This document shows, piece after piece, positions 38,535-50,741 of a DNA stretch of 64,000 nt. Source of the stretch: Solea solea. Lineage: Eukaryota; Chordata; Actinopteri; Pleuronectiformes; Soleidae. The notes under the pieces were generated by a model, which worked only from the letters and a program-made list of their open reading frames with translations, was not told the origin of the DNA and did not search any database. Made by a program: the position numbers and the translations under genes. Numbering within the stretch: the stretch's first letter is position 1; each line of letters opens with the position of its first letter. The stretch lies in contig NC_081149.1 in NCBI RefSeq assembly GCF_958295425.1, positions 13,722,961 through 13,786,960 on the forward strand, read 5' to 3'.

Positions 38535-40609
38535 TGACTCGCCGTCTCTCCGTCAGCCGGACGTCCAAGAGACCAAAGTGTGTTGGACCGCCACATGCTG
38601 AATCACTTCACTTAGCTCTTCCCCACCCATCTCCAGTTACTGTGAAATCTCACAGCTCTGCATATCTGTGGTTGGAGAGCAGCTCCTTGTCAGGTATCTG
38701 AAGGGTGTTCACCATACAAATAAATCAAAGTGATAATCATGTTAGCAATAATAACTGTGCGATCCATTCAAACATATTTTGTGATCCACTGGATTTCTGA
38801 CAAGTTTGGTTTACATGTCGCTCCAAGAGCCTTTTTAGTGACTGACTGATGACGATGATGATGGCGATGAACCCCTGTGTTTTAAATATTGTATGAAAAT
38901 AGTGCTACTGGAGCTGCACAAATGGCACCAAACACAATTTTCGGCAGGTTAGTGTGATTGATTTAGTCTCCTAGTAGGGTTGTTTTTGTTTTTTTTGCTG
39001 AACCTGTCTGTGTTTGTACATGGACCAGTCTCAGGGAGGATTTGCACTTGTCTTGGGCTGCTTGTTTGTTTTCATATTCAGAAGGGGCCTCTGTTACTGG
39101 CGGCTGTAGATGCCATGGGTCTTAACTTGCCCTTGGAAGCTCTTTTCTCTCCTTACTTTGTTAGTGAATAGCGTTTAAATATCTTGTCAGTAGATTCCAC
39201 TTGGACGTAGCAGGAGAGTCAAACCATGCAGTGACTTGGTTTTTGCTCGGATCAGAAATGAAACAATTTCACTGCCAAAAGAATTGAATTGAATTATGTG
39301 TAAAATTTGACCTAATTTTGAGTTTAAAAATTTGGTACCTTTTTTCTTTTCTTTTTTTTTAAATTCTGTATTTAACTATAATTATTGTGCAGATTTGCAG
39401 CGTTGGCAGTTAACAGTCCCCAGGTGTTGCTTTCAAGCCCTCACCAGCATTTTACCTAATTATTTTTCTCATAGCATGTCGAAAGTAAATTATTTCAGCC
39501 AGTGTGCACTTTGTTAGTCAACATCGCCCACCCGAGCTTCTCGTGATTACTGGACAAGAAGCTAATGTGGTCAATGTACAAATTTGAGAACGTAGTTGCT
39601 GTAAACACCTGATGGAAAGAAGCCAACGCCTACTTGAAAAGAAGTCATGACAGAATGACATCGGGGTCCTGTTTGCATTTTGCTTCGTGTCATCTTGGTG
39701 TAGCTTCTCCCCTCCGCTCTGTGCTCACGCATACATTGTTTTGATTTCAGAATTAAACATAGTTGTTATAAACTGATGACAACTGCAACCAAAGTTAACA
39801 GTCCGAGTATAATATTTCTCTTCTGTGATGGTTCTCCTGTGCTGGTCATCCATTTATTAGCCCACTGACCATAGACGTAAAGCAATATGACGTTGACACA
39901 ACATTGTGTTTGTAGATTCTGAGTAAATCGACGCATACTTCATCTTGAGCATCTTATCGAATAATTGCGTCGATACAAATTTGTTTCAAAACTATAACGA
40001 TATTGCGATCACGAGTGTTCTTGTTGTGTGATCTTGAGAAAGTGTGATTGTTTCGTTTTTCGGGGTACATGACAAAATGAACACTCATGAACTCCGCAAC
40101 CCCCAAGTTTTGTGTTTCACTCTAATTCTTTCTTCTCCCTCTCTCTTTGACGTGGCGGTTGAGCATGTTGGGGAAATGTCGTTTGTCCAGAGGCATTTTC
40201 AGTTTAGCCTTTAGTGACGGAACGACATTCCCATGGCTTTGTTTGCAATATCACTGAAGCCACTCAAAATGGTGTTCTAGAATCAGACGAGCCTTTCTGC
40301 CTGTGCACCACCATTCAATGGTTGCTGCATGAATGTCCATGTGCACTGAACATCCAGGTACAAGCACTGACCACATGGCTGTGCACATCTCCTTCAGTTC
40401 AAGTGGGATAGGCCCTGGACCTTTTTTTTAATCCCAGGGAGTGTGAGCTCAGCTTTTTTTTTTGTTTTGACTATATTGTGTCAGAAAGGAATTAGAAGAT
40501 GTGGTTGCTTTTATTTTTTACAATATTTTTGTATCTTGTAAAATGCACATGACATTAACCTGCCATTATTTTATTTTTTTTTCTTGTAAATATCACTTCA
40601 TTTCAAAAA
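38535..40609 (+). other. fam104a 3'UTR
   Basis: Continuous sequence from the stop codon to the poly(A) signals, without a supported reading frame. It is unusually long relative to the 363-nt CDS. Contains T-rich runs (39343-39360, 40451-40470) and an ATTTA-rich end. Confidence 0.6.
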
Positions 40610-40623
40610 AATAAAAAAATAAA
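40610..40623 (+). terminator. fam104a poly(A) signals
   Basis: Two AATAAA hexamers, 40610-40615 and 40618-40623, in an A-rich run. They are followed by a GTAATG/TTTTTG stretch that could serve as the downstream element. Confidence 0.55.
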
Positions 40624-40839
40624 ACGTAATGTTTTTGAACAAAGCTACTGTTACTCTTATTCTATCCCATTGTGGTGTAAATCGTAGAGAAACATAATGT
40701 CAGGACGAAACATGTGATGCTCGTTTTGATGCCGTGCTGAGGAGAAGCTGGTTATGCCTGCATTCCTTGAACAGTATGTGCACATAAGAATTCTTTCCCT
40801 CCAAATGCAAATGGCCGGTAATGAATGACCCCCCCCTCG

Positions 40840-41080
40840 CCGTGACCCTGCATTGAGGCCATCATTAATGAGATATGACCTGTGTCTAAGAGAGGAGCAG
40901 TGTAAGGTTTCTATAATTAGCACACTACACATCCTTGTCTTTTGTCTCTTCACAGACCCCCATAACAGATTACATGCATTAATGCACCATATGTAACCAC
41001 GGTTACCTGGCCAGCTATGGCAGGTCCTCATTACTTGCCTCCTTTGATACCCTTGCTCCACCTCTACTTAGTCAGGACAA
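40840..41080. promoter_or_regulatory. Candidate conserved non-coding element
   Basis: Contains CATCATTAATGAG, CTATAATTAGCAC, CATGCATTAATGCACC and the near-palindrome GTAACCACGGTTAC. The mix of homeodomain-type sites with non-repetitive sequence suggests an enhancer. Conservation cannot be tested here. Confidence 0.3.
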
Positions 41081-42269
41081 GTGAACCAATGATAATTCAG
41101 GATTAACAATCCAGTATTGTGACCGCGTGTCTCTTTTCTCAGGTGTGCGCCTCATTATCTTGAAAGAAATACATTGTGGCGACACGGAGGCGCAATTAGT
41201 GAGCAGTAATTGAGAAGTTTTCATCTGAGCGTCACCTGAGCTATGTCTCTCTCTTTAGCAGGTATTTGGATGTAGGAGCAAATATCACATTTGAAATATC
41301 CAAGTGCTGTGAAATAAATGTGGGGATGCAGATAGCGGCAGCATGAATAACTGTTCTCAGTGATTATCTTAATTTGACTTTATACAAAAACACAAATTCA
41401 AGGAAACCTCGACAGATTACCATCGGGTGTGTATAATGTTCTGGTGAACACAACCTTTTGTTTCAGTTTACAAGAAAATTGATGGTGGTTATACGGTAGG
41501 AACATTAATATATTTGTCATTTAATGCAAGTTTCAATTGGTTGATAAGAAAAGAGATGACTAAAAAAGTTCATGTTCCTAAAAAAGAGCAGTAGAGGGCA
41601 GCACACTCTAAGTCTTGCTGTGACACAAAGTACATCTCTCACGGTGTGAATCTCATAAATGTTGGGGGGTTTCTACAACAGGATCAGAATGTTCGGGACA
41701 CTTCCAAGACCCCCCCACCCCCCATCACACCTCCCCCAAATCTGTTTCCTCTTTCTCACACACTGGAGCACACAGACAGACACACACTCATTCATACACA
41801 CATTGTCCTTTCTATGTAGCGGCGCAGATATGAAGGTGGGCGGTGATGAATGGCTCATATCAGTTGAGTGGAGAGGCAGGAGAGAGTTAAATGAGCTGTC
41901 CTTGTTCTGGGGTCTATGTATGCGCATACATTGCTGTATTTTTACCATGGCCAGCAAAAAAAAAAAAACACAAAAAACTGGGTTAGTCTATGTTTCCTTT
42001 TTCTTTGTGTCCTCTCTGCTAAGATTCTCATCTGTCCTCAAAGGCAGATGCCCTGTGAGCCTCAGCAACACACACACACACACACACAAGCAGACAAACT
42101 ACTGTATGTTTATTTTCCTTCTTTTTTTTTTTTGTTCCACTTCACCTTCGGCTTCAATCAACACCTCCTTGAATAATCCCACAGCCAAGATTGAGATAAA
42201 AAGAAAAGAATATTGGTCACACCACAGTCCTTCAAGTGACTGCTTTTGGAACATTTAAAAAAGAAAAAA

Positions 42270-42560
42270 GAAAATGTCATTTAATCGCTGACCTGGTCAC
42301 CCTTGCTTCTCTTTGCCAGAGTTTGGCTGAGTTGTGTTTGGGCAGCTGTTGCCTGGCATGAGATGGCGATTGGGCTGGCATCGACTACGCCGTTATCCCG
42401 TATCGGCCAACACAAACATCTGCTTTGCCTCCCCGCCGCCATTTCGCCCCAATATCAAACAGCAAAGCTCGCCTGCTCTGCTGCCCTAATGACCATCCGT
42501 AGAATTAATGACCCACCAAGCACATTAGTGGTGCCCTATTGCCCCGGCTTGGCTGGAGCA
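42270..42560. promoter_or_regulatory. Candidate conserved non-coding element
   Basis: Non-repetitive block with GGGCAGCTGTTGCC (E-box), GCCCTAATGACC, AGAATTAATGACCC and GCACATTAGTGG. It is open in one frame (42303-42674) but shows no family resemblance. Judged regulatory rather than coding by motif content only. Confidence 0.3.
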
Positions 42561-43939
42561 CGGGATGGAGAAAGCTGTGGCAAGCGAACAAGGAAAAGGG
42601 AAGGGTTAGTGTGTCTGGATGATGAACTACTTCACAGGTCAGGAATTAAGAATGATGAATTGATATTCAGCTGATCTTGGGTTGTTTCCTGCATTTACCA
42701 TGAATTGTTTCGGTTTCTTGTTGCAATCCGCGTCACAAAGGTTGTACCGAATGAGCCGCTTCTACTTTGCCTGGAGGCGTGAGAAGTATCGATTACACTT
42801 TTTTTTTTGATAGTGTAACCATGCTATTGCAAGCTTTCCAACCGGACTTTATCAAACATTTTATTGTGCGATGCATGTGAGGAAGTTAAATAATGTTGTT
42901 TGTGTTTGACAGTTTACCAGGTGGTGGGCGCTGGAAGCCAGGTGATTTCGAGATGAGGGAAGAGGCTGTCAAAATAGTAAATGTATGGTTATTACGGCAC
43001 GGCACTCGGACCGAAATGACCTGCTCTTGAGTAATACTAAAACTGAGGAGGATCTCCTCCATATCCTCTCTGGTCAGGTCAACACTGCTGTTGTTAGTGC
43101 ACACTCTTTCCCCAAGTGTTGCTGTCAGAGTGTTGAGAGGAGGACTGTGTTATCTCACTGACTGTAGCCTAAACATGCTGTCCCAGTGCAGCTGAGAAAC
43201 AGTCGTGATTTCCTTAAGTCGGAGGGGGGGAAGCAAACATGTGCGGCCGCTCTCTGTAGAGCTTGCCGCAGTTTTTAAATGCTTTGAATGCACTGAGTGG
43301 AGAAGCAAGATAACCGACAGGCTTGACATGCTTGGGTCAGTGTCTCCAGTTCCACTTTATGGCCTCACTATTCAATTTCACACAATGTGCTCCAGAGACA
43401 ATGTACAGTAGACTGTTTTCATTGCACAGCGAAAGTTACAGTCAAGGCCGCGATCAATCATAATAAATGTTCGGGTCCAAAAGACAGGAGAGAAAGGCTG
43501 TGTGCCATTTCTTGTCCCACATACAGACCACAGCCATTCCTCCTTTTATGGCTGCTTGTGAATGTTCCCACACCCCGTCTTGCATTTGTAAAAACACGAT
43601 ATGTACGTGGTTCAGTTTAGCCCTGTTCAGCTGTCACCACTCTCAACGCAGAGTGCCGCGGAGCAGGAGAGCAATAGTTTAGAGCGAGCTGCGCTAAGTG
43701 GGACTGTTATGGGTTGGCTGGGCAGAGCGTGCACTCCATATACCGCTGTTTTCTAAATGGCCCCTATTAACTCACTGGGAATAGGCCGCACCCAGTCCTG
43801 TGTTGTTAGCGCACAGAGGATGGGCTACATGGCTCGCGCAGCCTGATGTTGTCTCCACATGGCTGACCTGCCACACTGGCATGTTTCACCACCAGAGGAC
43901 CGATATGGCGCCGCGCGGAGCCACAGAGGTGCAATTTGT

Positions 43940-44130
43940 TGCATTTGGACTATAACTGTCAGGAAGAGATATACTCTCACTTAAATAGCTGCCCATAATC
44001 TGCCCATCTCCTTGTATTATCCTAATTGAACCCATGGGTCGCCAATGCCATCAATAGCTGAGCTCATCTACAAATTAATAAAACATAGGCCCTCACCTCA
44101 CCAAATCTATGCTCTGATAGAGCTTGAAGC
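43940..44130. promoter_or_regulatory. Candidate conserved non-coding element
   Basis: Includes ATTATCCTAATTGAACCC, ATCAATAGCTGAGC and CAAATTAATAAAACA in close succession, a typical density of TAAT core sites for developmental enhancers. Inference from motifs only. Confidence 0.3.
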
Positions 44131-44228
44131 TACTTAGACTCACTAAAGGAGAGTGTTTGTTATTTGCACACACGCGCACAAAAAAAAAACCCAGAGCACA
44201 ATAAAAATGTTCTCATTTTGTCTTTCAG

Positions 44229-44279
44229 CAGTGATGAGTACGAGCTTTTATGGGTCCTGCAGTCCTACATGAATTCCCG
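44229..44279 (+). other. Possible 51-nt cassette exon of an unidentified gene
   Basis: A good acceptor (TTTTGTCTTTCAG, with a NAGNAG repeat CAGCAG) and a strong donor (CCCG|GTGAGC) bracket 51 nt. This is a multiple of three, so the exon would preserve frame. The phase-2 reading is SDEYELLWVLQSYMNS, without stops. I do not recognise the protein. No partner exons were found, so it may be chance. Confidence 0.25.
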
Positions 44280-46115
44280 GTGAGCTCCTCTCTTTTCTTT
44301 TCATAACAGAAATGCTTAATAAAGCCATCATCATCACCACCATCATGATCGTAATGTGGTGATGCCAGATCTGTGGCTACGGGGCTCTGAGACGAAGGTT
44401 TCGAGTGATTCAACAGGCGATCCAACCCGGGACGGTTTCTTTCTCTTTGTTTTCGCAGTGATTAACTGTCGTGAAAGCCACATGGTCGTAGGTCAGGGCG
44501 GAGACACACTGGCACCATCAACAAGTGCCACATCAGCACAATTACGGCCTTTTGACTTTATATTTATTTTGACTGTCTGGACTGACGCCCAGCATGATGT
44601 GGGAGATGGTGGAAGAGGTGGTCATCATAATAAGACCTAGATCTTAATAACAACAAATCCTGGAGGGCACTAAAAAAAAAAAAAAAAAACAGCCAGAGGT
44701 TATTAAAGCCATCTATCATGTCTGTTGGGCGAGTAGTCACTCAGTCACAAGCACCCAGTCTGCCTCCTCCTCCTCTTCTTGATGATCACTCCTCTGTTGA
44801 ACATGAAACCAAGGCCATGGCGACCAAACTTTCTCCTCCTTCCTCCTTCTTCTTTGCTCTCCCACACGGCAATCTCTCTCTCTTGCGTCACAAAACCCTT
44901 TGTTTTTTTCACGTATTGAAACCGGGCGGCAAACTTTCAAAGGCTCTCCCCACCTGCTGTTTCACCAAAGAGGCAGGCCAAGTCCAAAGTGGCATCGCAC
45001 TCAGAGGGACGGCAGGCCTCCTCCAATACCAGCGCAACATACCTGGCCTTGAGTTCACCTTAAAGCTTTTGGTCTATTCATTGGCTTATTTTTTTTACAG
45101 CCCACTCTGCACCAAGGAAAAAAAATCCCTCTCAGGGCATAAAGAAAGGAGTGCTGTAAAAGCTGGGAGCCCATGACAACTTGATGAGCCATCAAGACTG
45201 TTAGTGAACAACTCGAAACATTGGAGGGAAACGGCTGACATCACAACATCACAGAGCCCCAGTCCGTGGAGTCACGGATGTATGTACAAAAATAGGAAAA
45301 ACAAACGGACCCTCCAAAGAAAACGCTGAGTAATCCTTGGACTGGGTATCGTTTGGGCCTGAACCCGACTGCTGAAACACCTCGATGCCACAGTGAGTGA
45401 CGGGGGTGAGCGTTGTAAAAACACGAGGAACCGCCGAACCGCAAAGAGGAAGGAATTCTCACGAAACAATAAACACAAAGACAAGTCTCTCCCAATCGAG
45501 GCAAACACGAGATTTCACTTTTACCGTTCTTGATAATGTCCTCGTCCTAATCTCTCTCGTGGCTCTGTCTGGAGGGATCTTGTCGGAGTTCTTGATAAAA
45601 AAAAAAAAAGCTCTGATGATGTCATTAATACTGGAGACTTCAGATCGGTTCACATTAAACCCACGTTACAAAGTGGAGTGGAGTTTTTGGAGCTTGGCCC
45701 ACACAAAAGATTAAAAGTTAGGATATGTTGTCTGTGCCTGCTGCTCCGGTTTTAACCGGAATCTGCCAATTCTCCCGACTTTATGAATTCTAAACTGCTG
45801 CGATAGTAAAGTATACTAGTTTATTCCTTCTCTGGCACAGAGAGAGAGAGAGAGAGAAAGATGGGTACCACTCTCATGGCTGTATGTTAAATATAAACAG
45901 CTACAAGCTGCTGAGCTTAGTCCGCCACCAGGACAGAAAATACAGATTAGCAGCCTGGTTCTGTCCAATAGCATCAAGACTTCTAACTGCTTTAAAACTT
46001 CAGATGGACATTGTAAATCTTATTCTCATAATCTGCACAGAAGAGATTAAGAAAAAAAAAAATCACAATTTGACATTTTATGACTGTGTGAATGATGACT
46101 GTGTCCATCCTCGCC

Positions 46116-46146
46116 TGCACTGCACTGCACTGCACTGCACTGCACT
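46116..46146. repeat. TGCAC pentanucleotide array
   Basis: About six tandem perfect copies of CTGCA/TGCAC. Self-contained minisatellite; not a CRISPR array, since there are no spacers. Confidence 0.9.
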
Positions 46147-46747
46147 GTTGCATCATTTCATACATGCCGTCCACAGCAGGTGAACTCATGTCATTGTGGA
46201 CTTTTTTGAGGGCACGATGTAGTGGATAAGTTTACACACTCAGAAACGCAGGATTCTCCACCGGTTGCCCGGCAACTGCTTGTGGAGCCAAGAAATATCA
46301 ATTGTCGATTTGAAAATGTGTAAATCGGGTAGACGGGGCAAATTGTTTTCACACTTTGTTTTGTATAGATGATCAATGAAATACTCAAAGCTGCATTTTA
46401 GCGAAATTCAGATGTGGTAATGGGCTGATTTTGTTTCAGGGCCAGACACCGTGTTTGGATAACTGACAGCTAACTGGAGCACATATCTTTGCTTAGAAGG
46501 ATATATAGGTTAATAGGATGCATCGTTGGAGTTGAGACTGTCCAGGACTGTGTAGTGTAGTTTGACCAACTACTTTCAAATATTCCCATCAGCTTCCTGC
46601 ATTAATAATTGACCATTCTGAAAGAGATCATTCTCCACCACGAGTGCTGTTACACGTCGGAGGCCTGCTACTTCTGTTGTCATGTTGTTCATGAAACTGT
46701 CACGATAAATGTCATTTTTAGGACCACATTTGGGACGAGAGACAACA

Positions 46748-46768
46748 CCCCCCCCCCCCCCCCCCCCC
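46748..46768. repeat. Poly-C homopolymer (~21)
   Basis: Long uninterrupted C run (G run on the minus strand). Length in the assembly is likely to be inaccurate. Confidence 0.9.
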
Positions 46769-49700
46769 AAAAGAGAAAAGAATAAAAAGAAACACAAAAT
46801 GTTCCCAACAGTAAAGGTATCATGTATTGGGGCGGTGTGTGTTCTATTTAAGGATTTACTCCTTCCAAACTTCAGTGGAAACATAATATTTTACATCCCC
46901 CCCGAAAGTCTTGTGTAGTGCAACGGAGCGTTATATCGACTTTTTGGAGTTTGTCCAGGCTGCCTCGTAGAAATTTGCTGTGTTGATTAACATTTCTTTT
47001 TTTCTTTTTTTTTCTTTAAAAGAAGTCACTCATTGTCATTGTCACTACCCATAAAGAGCGGAGCCCAAAGGACATTAAGTGGAGGATTTACGGCCACCGT
47101 ATAGTTGAGTGGAGGGCTGCTAAAACCTTATGAAGTCTCTCTGGGTGCTGGAAGGTTTTGCTTTCTCCGTCTCGCTCTGTTGGTTTTTTCCCCTGTTGCT
47201 TCACAGTGCCTACGATTTCCCTCCCTTTATTTTCATTGGCATTTAAAGAGAACGGCGCTCGGCTGAATGTAGTCTTTCAATGGTAGAATTCTCAGTGCAC
47301 ACACACACACAGATGCATGCGAACGCACACGTACACACAAAGAAGGCTGCCGTGAACATACAGAGAGTAGACCCTGACTCTTTCTTTCAATGTCACAGAA
47401 TGTTGGAACCCAGGTCTGAAAGCATTTCTCTCTCTGTCTCTGCCGCTCATTGTTGGGGTGCATTAATTGATCGGCTTGGTTTCTGTTCTCCCTTTTGTGA
47501 AGTGGCTTTAGTCCTGGTTTTATGAAGGTTGCTAAAAGTCTATTCAGACCATTCATTTTGCCTGGTGGAGCAGGGCACCGCGGCGGAGTTACCACTTAAA
47601 TGGTGAAAATCGCACTTGCACATTTTAATCTGCCGTCTCCTGGGGTCTCGTAACACTCATATCTCATTAGGTTTTACAATCTCGGATCACACACGGATAT
47701 TCCCCTCTTTTGGCTTTTTATCCAACATCATATTATTTTCCTAAATCTTGGATGTTTCAAGAAAAAAAAGAATATTTAAGCCCATAGAAGAGACATATTT
47801 GTAGTCATTTAGTAAAACAGAAAGGTGTATTGTCAGCGATCCTTAATTCACCTTATATGAATGCTGTCTGTGTATTAATGTGGATCCACTGATGAATGGA
47901 GGCAGTCTCTCGTATGTACCAGACCACATATAAGATCAAAGTATGTTTGTCCACGCACGATTTTATGATCTTTTTAATGCAGAAACTCTATGTACTCAAT
48001 CCACTGTAGTGAAATTAATCATTAAGCTGTGTTTTTGTGTGCTTAAAATAGCCAACTTGCAGCTCGAAGCTACTGGGAGCTGCTGTAATCCTGACTAAAA
48101 GAAATCTGAGCAGTAGATGTTCGAACTTAAATGATCAAAAAATAGTGATGCTATTCAATTGGAGTCGTGCAAGCGGCAGCTTTTAGTGCCCCCTTTTACA
48201 GTAAAACACACACACACACACACGTACACAGTAAAAACACTCATGCAGATGGTGTTGTATCCACATCTGGCAACAGCTGGAGTCGTGAACACATCTGTTG
48301 AGAGAGATGGTTGCGGCAGCTTTAGGGCTGACCTTCTCTTACACATTTTCACTTCTCAGTCCCATTGTGGTGCCACAGCAGCCGAAATCCAGCACCGGCA
48401 GGGTTCTCTTACGTTCTCCCCCCCCCCCCCTCCCGTTTCAGACAGAATGGCCCACCGTGCTCGTGCGAGGGGAACAAATGTCTCCTCAAATCACATCGTT
48501 TACACTCTCGTACACACCGCTCTCCCCTCCTTTTGTGTTGTCGCCGCTGTGATTTCACTGACTTTCTGCGGCTCTCTCCCTCTGTTGTTTTACTCCTCGT
48601 CTCCTCTGTCTGTCTCCACTTCCTCCTCCTCCTCCTCGTGTCCACACGTCATCAAAGCGGCTGGAGAGCGGCCTCCCTCGTGTATAGGTTGGCCAAAACG
48701 GACTCGCAGAGAATCGCCGAAAAGAACTTTGAAATCATAAAAATGCAGAGACCAAGATGCATCGCCTGTCTCTTACTCATTTCACACTCCCATTCCTCTT
48801 TCTGGAGATCCATGAGACCTATTTCCTTTCTCCTCCATCACCCTCTACTTTCCCACATCTTACTTTTTTACTTGGCCCATTTTGCAATCAATCTGCTGTT
48901 CATCGTATCTAATGAGCTCATTAGGGTGTCTTAAGCAATGGTGATTGATAATAATGGCTGAGAAATGTCCCATTGATTCACTTCTATATCAGGCCTGTAA
49001 AGTAAAGGCTCCCTACATTAAAATCATAGGAGGTCAGCTGAAGCCTCGCTTCTATCTATCTGTGGGACAAGTCTTTTGTTTTCAACGCCATCGCCCCTCC
49101 TCCCACCGCTCTGCAGGTGACACATCTGCTTTAAAAGTGCATCAAATTGGGCGTTTCTACATGTTTACAGAGACCAGTGAGGGAAACCTGAAATCTGAAC
49201 AGTGGACAACCACTCAAAACAAAGGAGATGTGTTACAGTCTGCCTACTCGCTTCATTTTTATAGCTGGGCTTCTTAACAGCCACCACTGACGGAGACATT
49301 TGCTTTTAAAGTTGTGACGGCTGCTGTTTGTTATAAGGACAAGTTTGTGCGACGACTTGCACAATGTCTGCGAATACACGACAGAAATCTGTGTGTATGT
49401 GCATGACAGAGGGAGGTTGCTCATGTTTATATGAGGGGGGGGGGGGGGTGACAGATTTGGTACCCGCGTTATTATTGCACAGTCAGCGTGCGAGCTCAAA
49501 TCACTTCAATAGTTTCACATCAACCAATTTAATGGCACAATCCTGGGCCACTGAAGTTTTTATTCCAAATCCTGTCCATAATCTAATGGCCTTTGAAAGT
49601 CTGCCACTTCCCCCTGGCTGACAGGTTGTGCATTTGGATTTAATTGAATCCATTTACATCCTGCACAAATGGAAAGCACATGGAGGCCTGTCCACCTGGT

Positions 49701-50715
49701 TCTGATCAGCTACTGAGTTGGGAGAACCACACTCTTCACACTGCAGCACGCCCAGTGCCAGCAGGGGAGTGAGAAGTGAAAAGACAGGCCGAGTAGGAAG
49801 AGGAAACACGTTTTAGTATTACTCTTGGCACAAATTGAATTCAGTCTCAGTCCCCCCCCCCCTCCCCTTTTCCCATTTTGGTGTATCCCTTTTCTGGCAG
49901 ACTGTGGTCTTTTACAGCTGTGTGATATTTTACCACAGGGGGGGAGCCTACCAAGTCTCACTGTGACTGCTGATGTGGACCCACAAACACGCATCCCACC
50001 AGAGAGACGACGTGAATTACTTTTACAATTTAGATCAAGTATCTTCAAGGTACAGCCTGACTCAATTCATTTCAATTAAATTAAATGTTATTTGTTCTGT
50101 GCAAGCGTAACCGGTGTTTTTATCTCAAGGCACTTTACATTTAGAAACCCAGCAGTTCCCTTCGCTGGCACCTGTCCAGATTTATCAATAAAAAAATCAA
50201 CATGCAAACACATAATGCATGCGGGCACACATCATTTTGACATGTTGCTGCACAAAATGCTCCAACGACGAGTAAAACCATTACATTAATTGATTCTTTA
50301 AGCTAATTAATGGCTCACGTAGAATCTTCATTCGAAGGCAAATGAAAAACATCTGTCCGACAGTAAAATTGTAAGTGTACAACACTTTTGTGTTTTCAAA
50401 GCATTGTGAGGGAACTGTGTCGACTAACAGTTAAAGTCAGACCATTCGCATAGCTAACCGCGTAATATCAAGCTATAACCCCCGCGGCTTATTAGCTCGT
50501 ATTAGTACAAAGAGTGGAAACCATAAAATCACAATGCTCGAGTTTTACGCTTTAGCTTTTGTTAATAGTGTGGAGTTGTGAGCTTTAGAAGTGCTGGTTG
50601 TTGGGATTTTGTTACCTTTTCGTCCCGTTTCCAGTCCATTTTGGAAGGTTTAGCCAACCAGCTGCCGGTGGTAAATTCATTTATGGTACATAGGAGAGGT
50701 ATCAAGGTCTGGCAA

Positions 50716-50741
50716 GAAAATTAATGAGCACATTAATTTTC
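50716..50741. repeat. Short perfect inverted repeat with paired ATTAAT cores
   Basis: Arms GAAAATTAATG (50716-50726) and CATTAATTTTC (50731-50741) around a 4-base spacer AGCA. Each arm carries an ATTAAT/ATTAATG homeodomain-type site, so it may be a dimer binding site. Confidence 0.6.

Larger units (their letters stand above)
40640..44228. other. Start of gene-poor region
   Basis: No coding gene recognised. Simple repeats include (CA)n at 42067-42088 and a pyrimidine-rich tract at 42119-42137. Blocks at 40840-41080, 42270-42560 and 43940-44130 have balanced composition and clustered ATTA/TAAT and E-box motifs, unlike the AT-rich filler elsewhere. They are listed as candidate regulatory DNA. 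Confidence 0.5.
44280..50700. other. Gene-poor region, simple repeats
   Basis: No coding gene recognised; the long open frames (for example 48159-48740 and 48365-48934) overlap low-complexity TCC and CT runs. Visible features are an A run near 44670, (AG)n at 45840-45856, a TGCAC array at 46116-46146, a C homopolymer at 46748-46768, (CA)n near 48207, a C run at 48419-48430 and a G run at 49434-49448. Confidence 0.5.

Noticed and set aside
41659..42258. 199-aa plus-strand reading frame
   Set aside because: Crosses poly-A, (CA)n and poly-T tracts and has low-complexity composition; no domain recognised.
46116..46146. Tandem TGCAC array considered as CRISPR or satellite
   Set aside because: No spacers and only about 30 bases; it is a simple minisatellite in a vertebrate genome.
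48159..48934. Open frames of 189 and 193 aa on the plus strand
   Set aside because: Overlapping frames are open at once over low-complexity TCC/CT sequence, with no family resemblance and no consistent splice structure.
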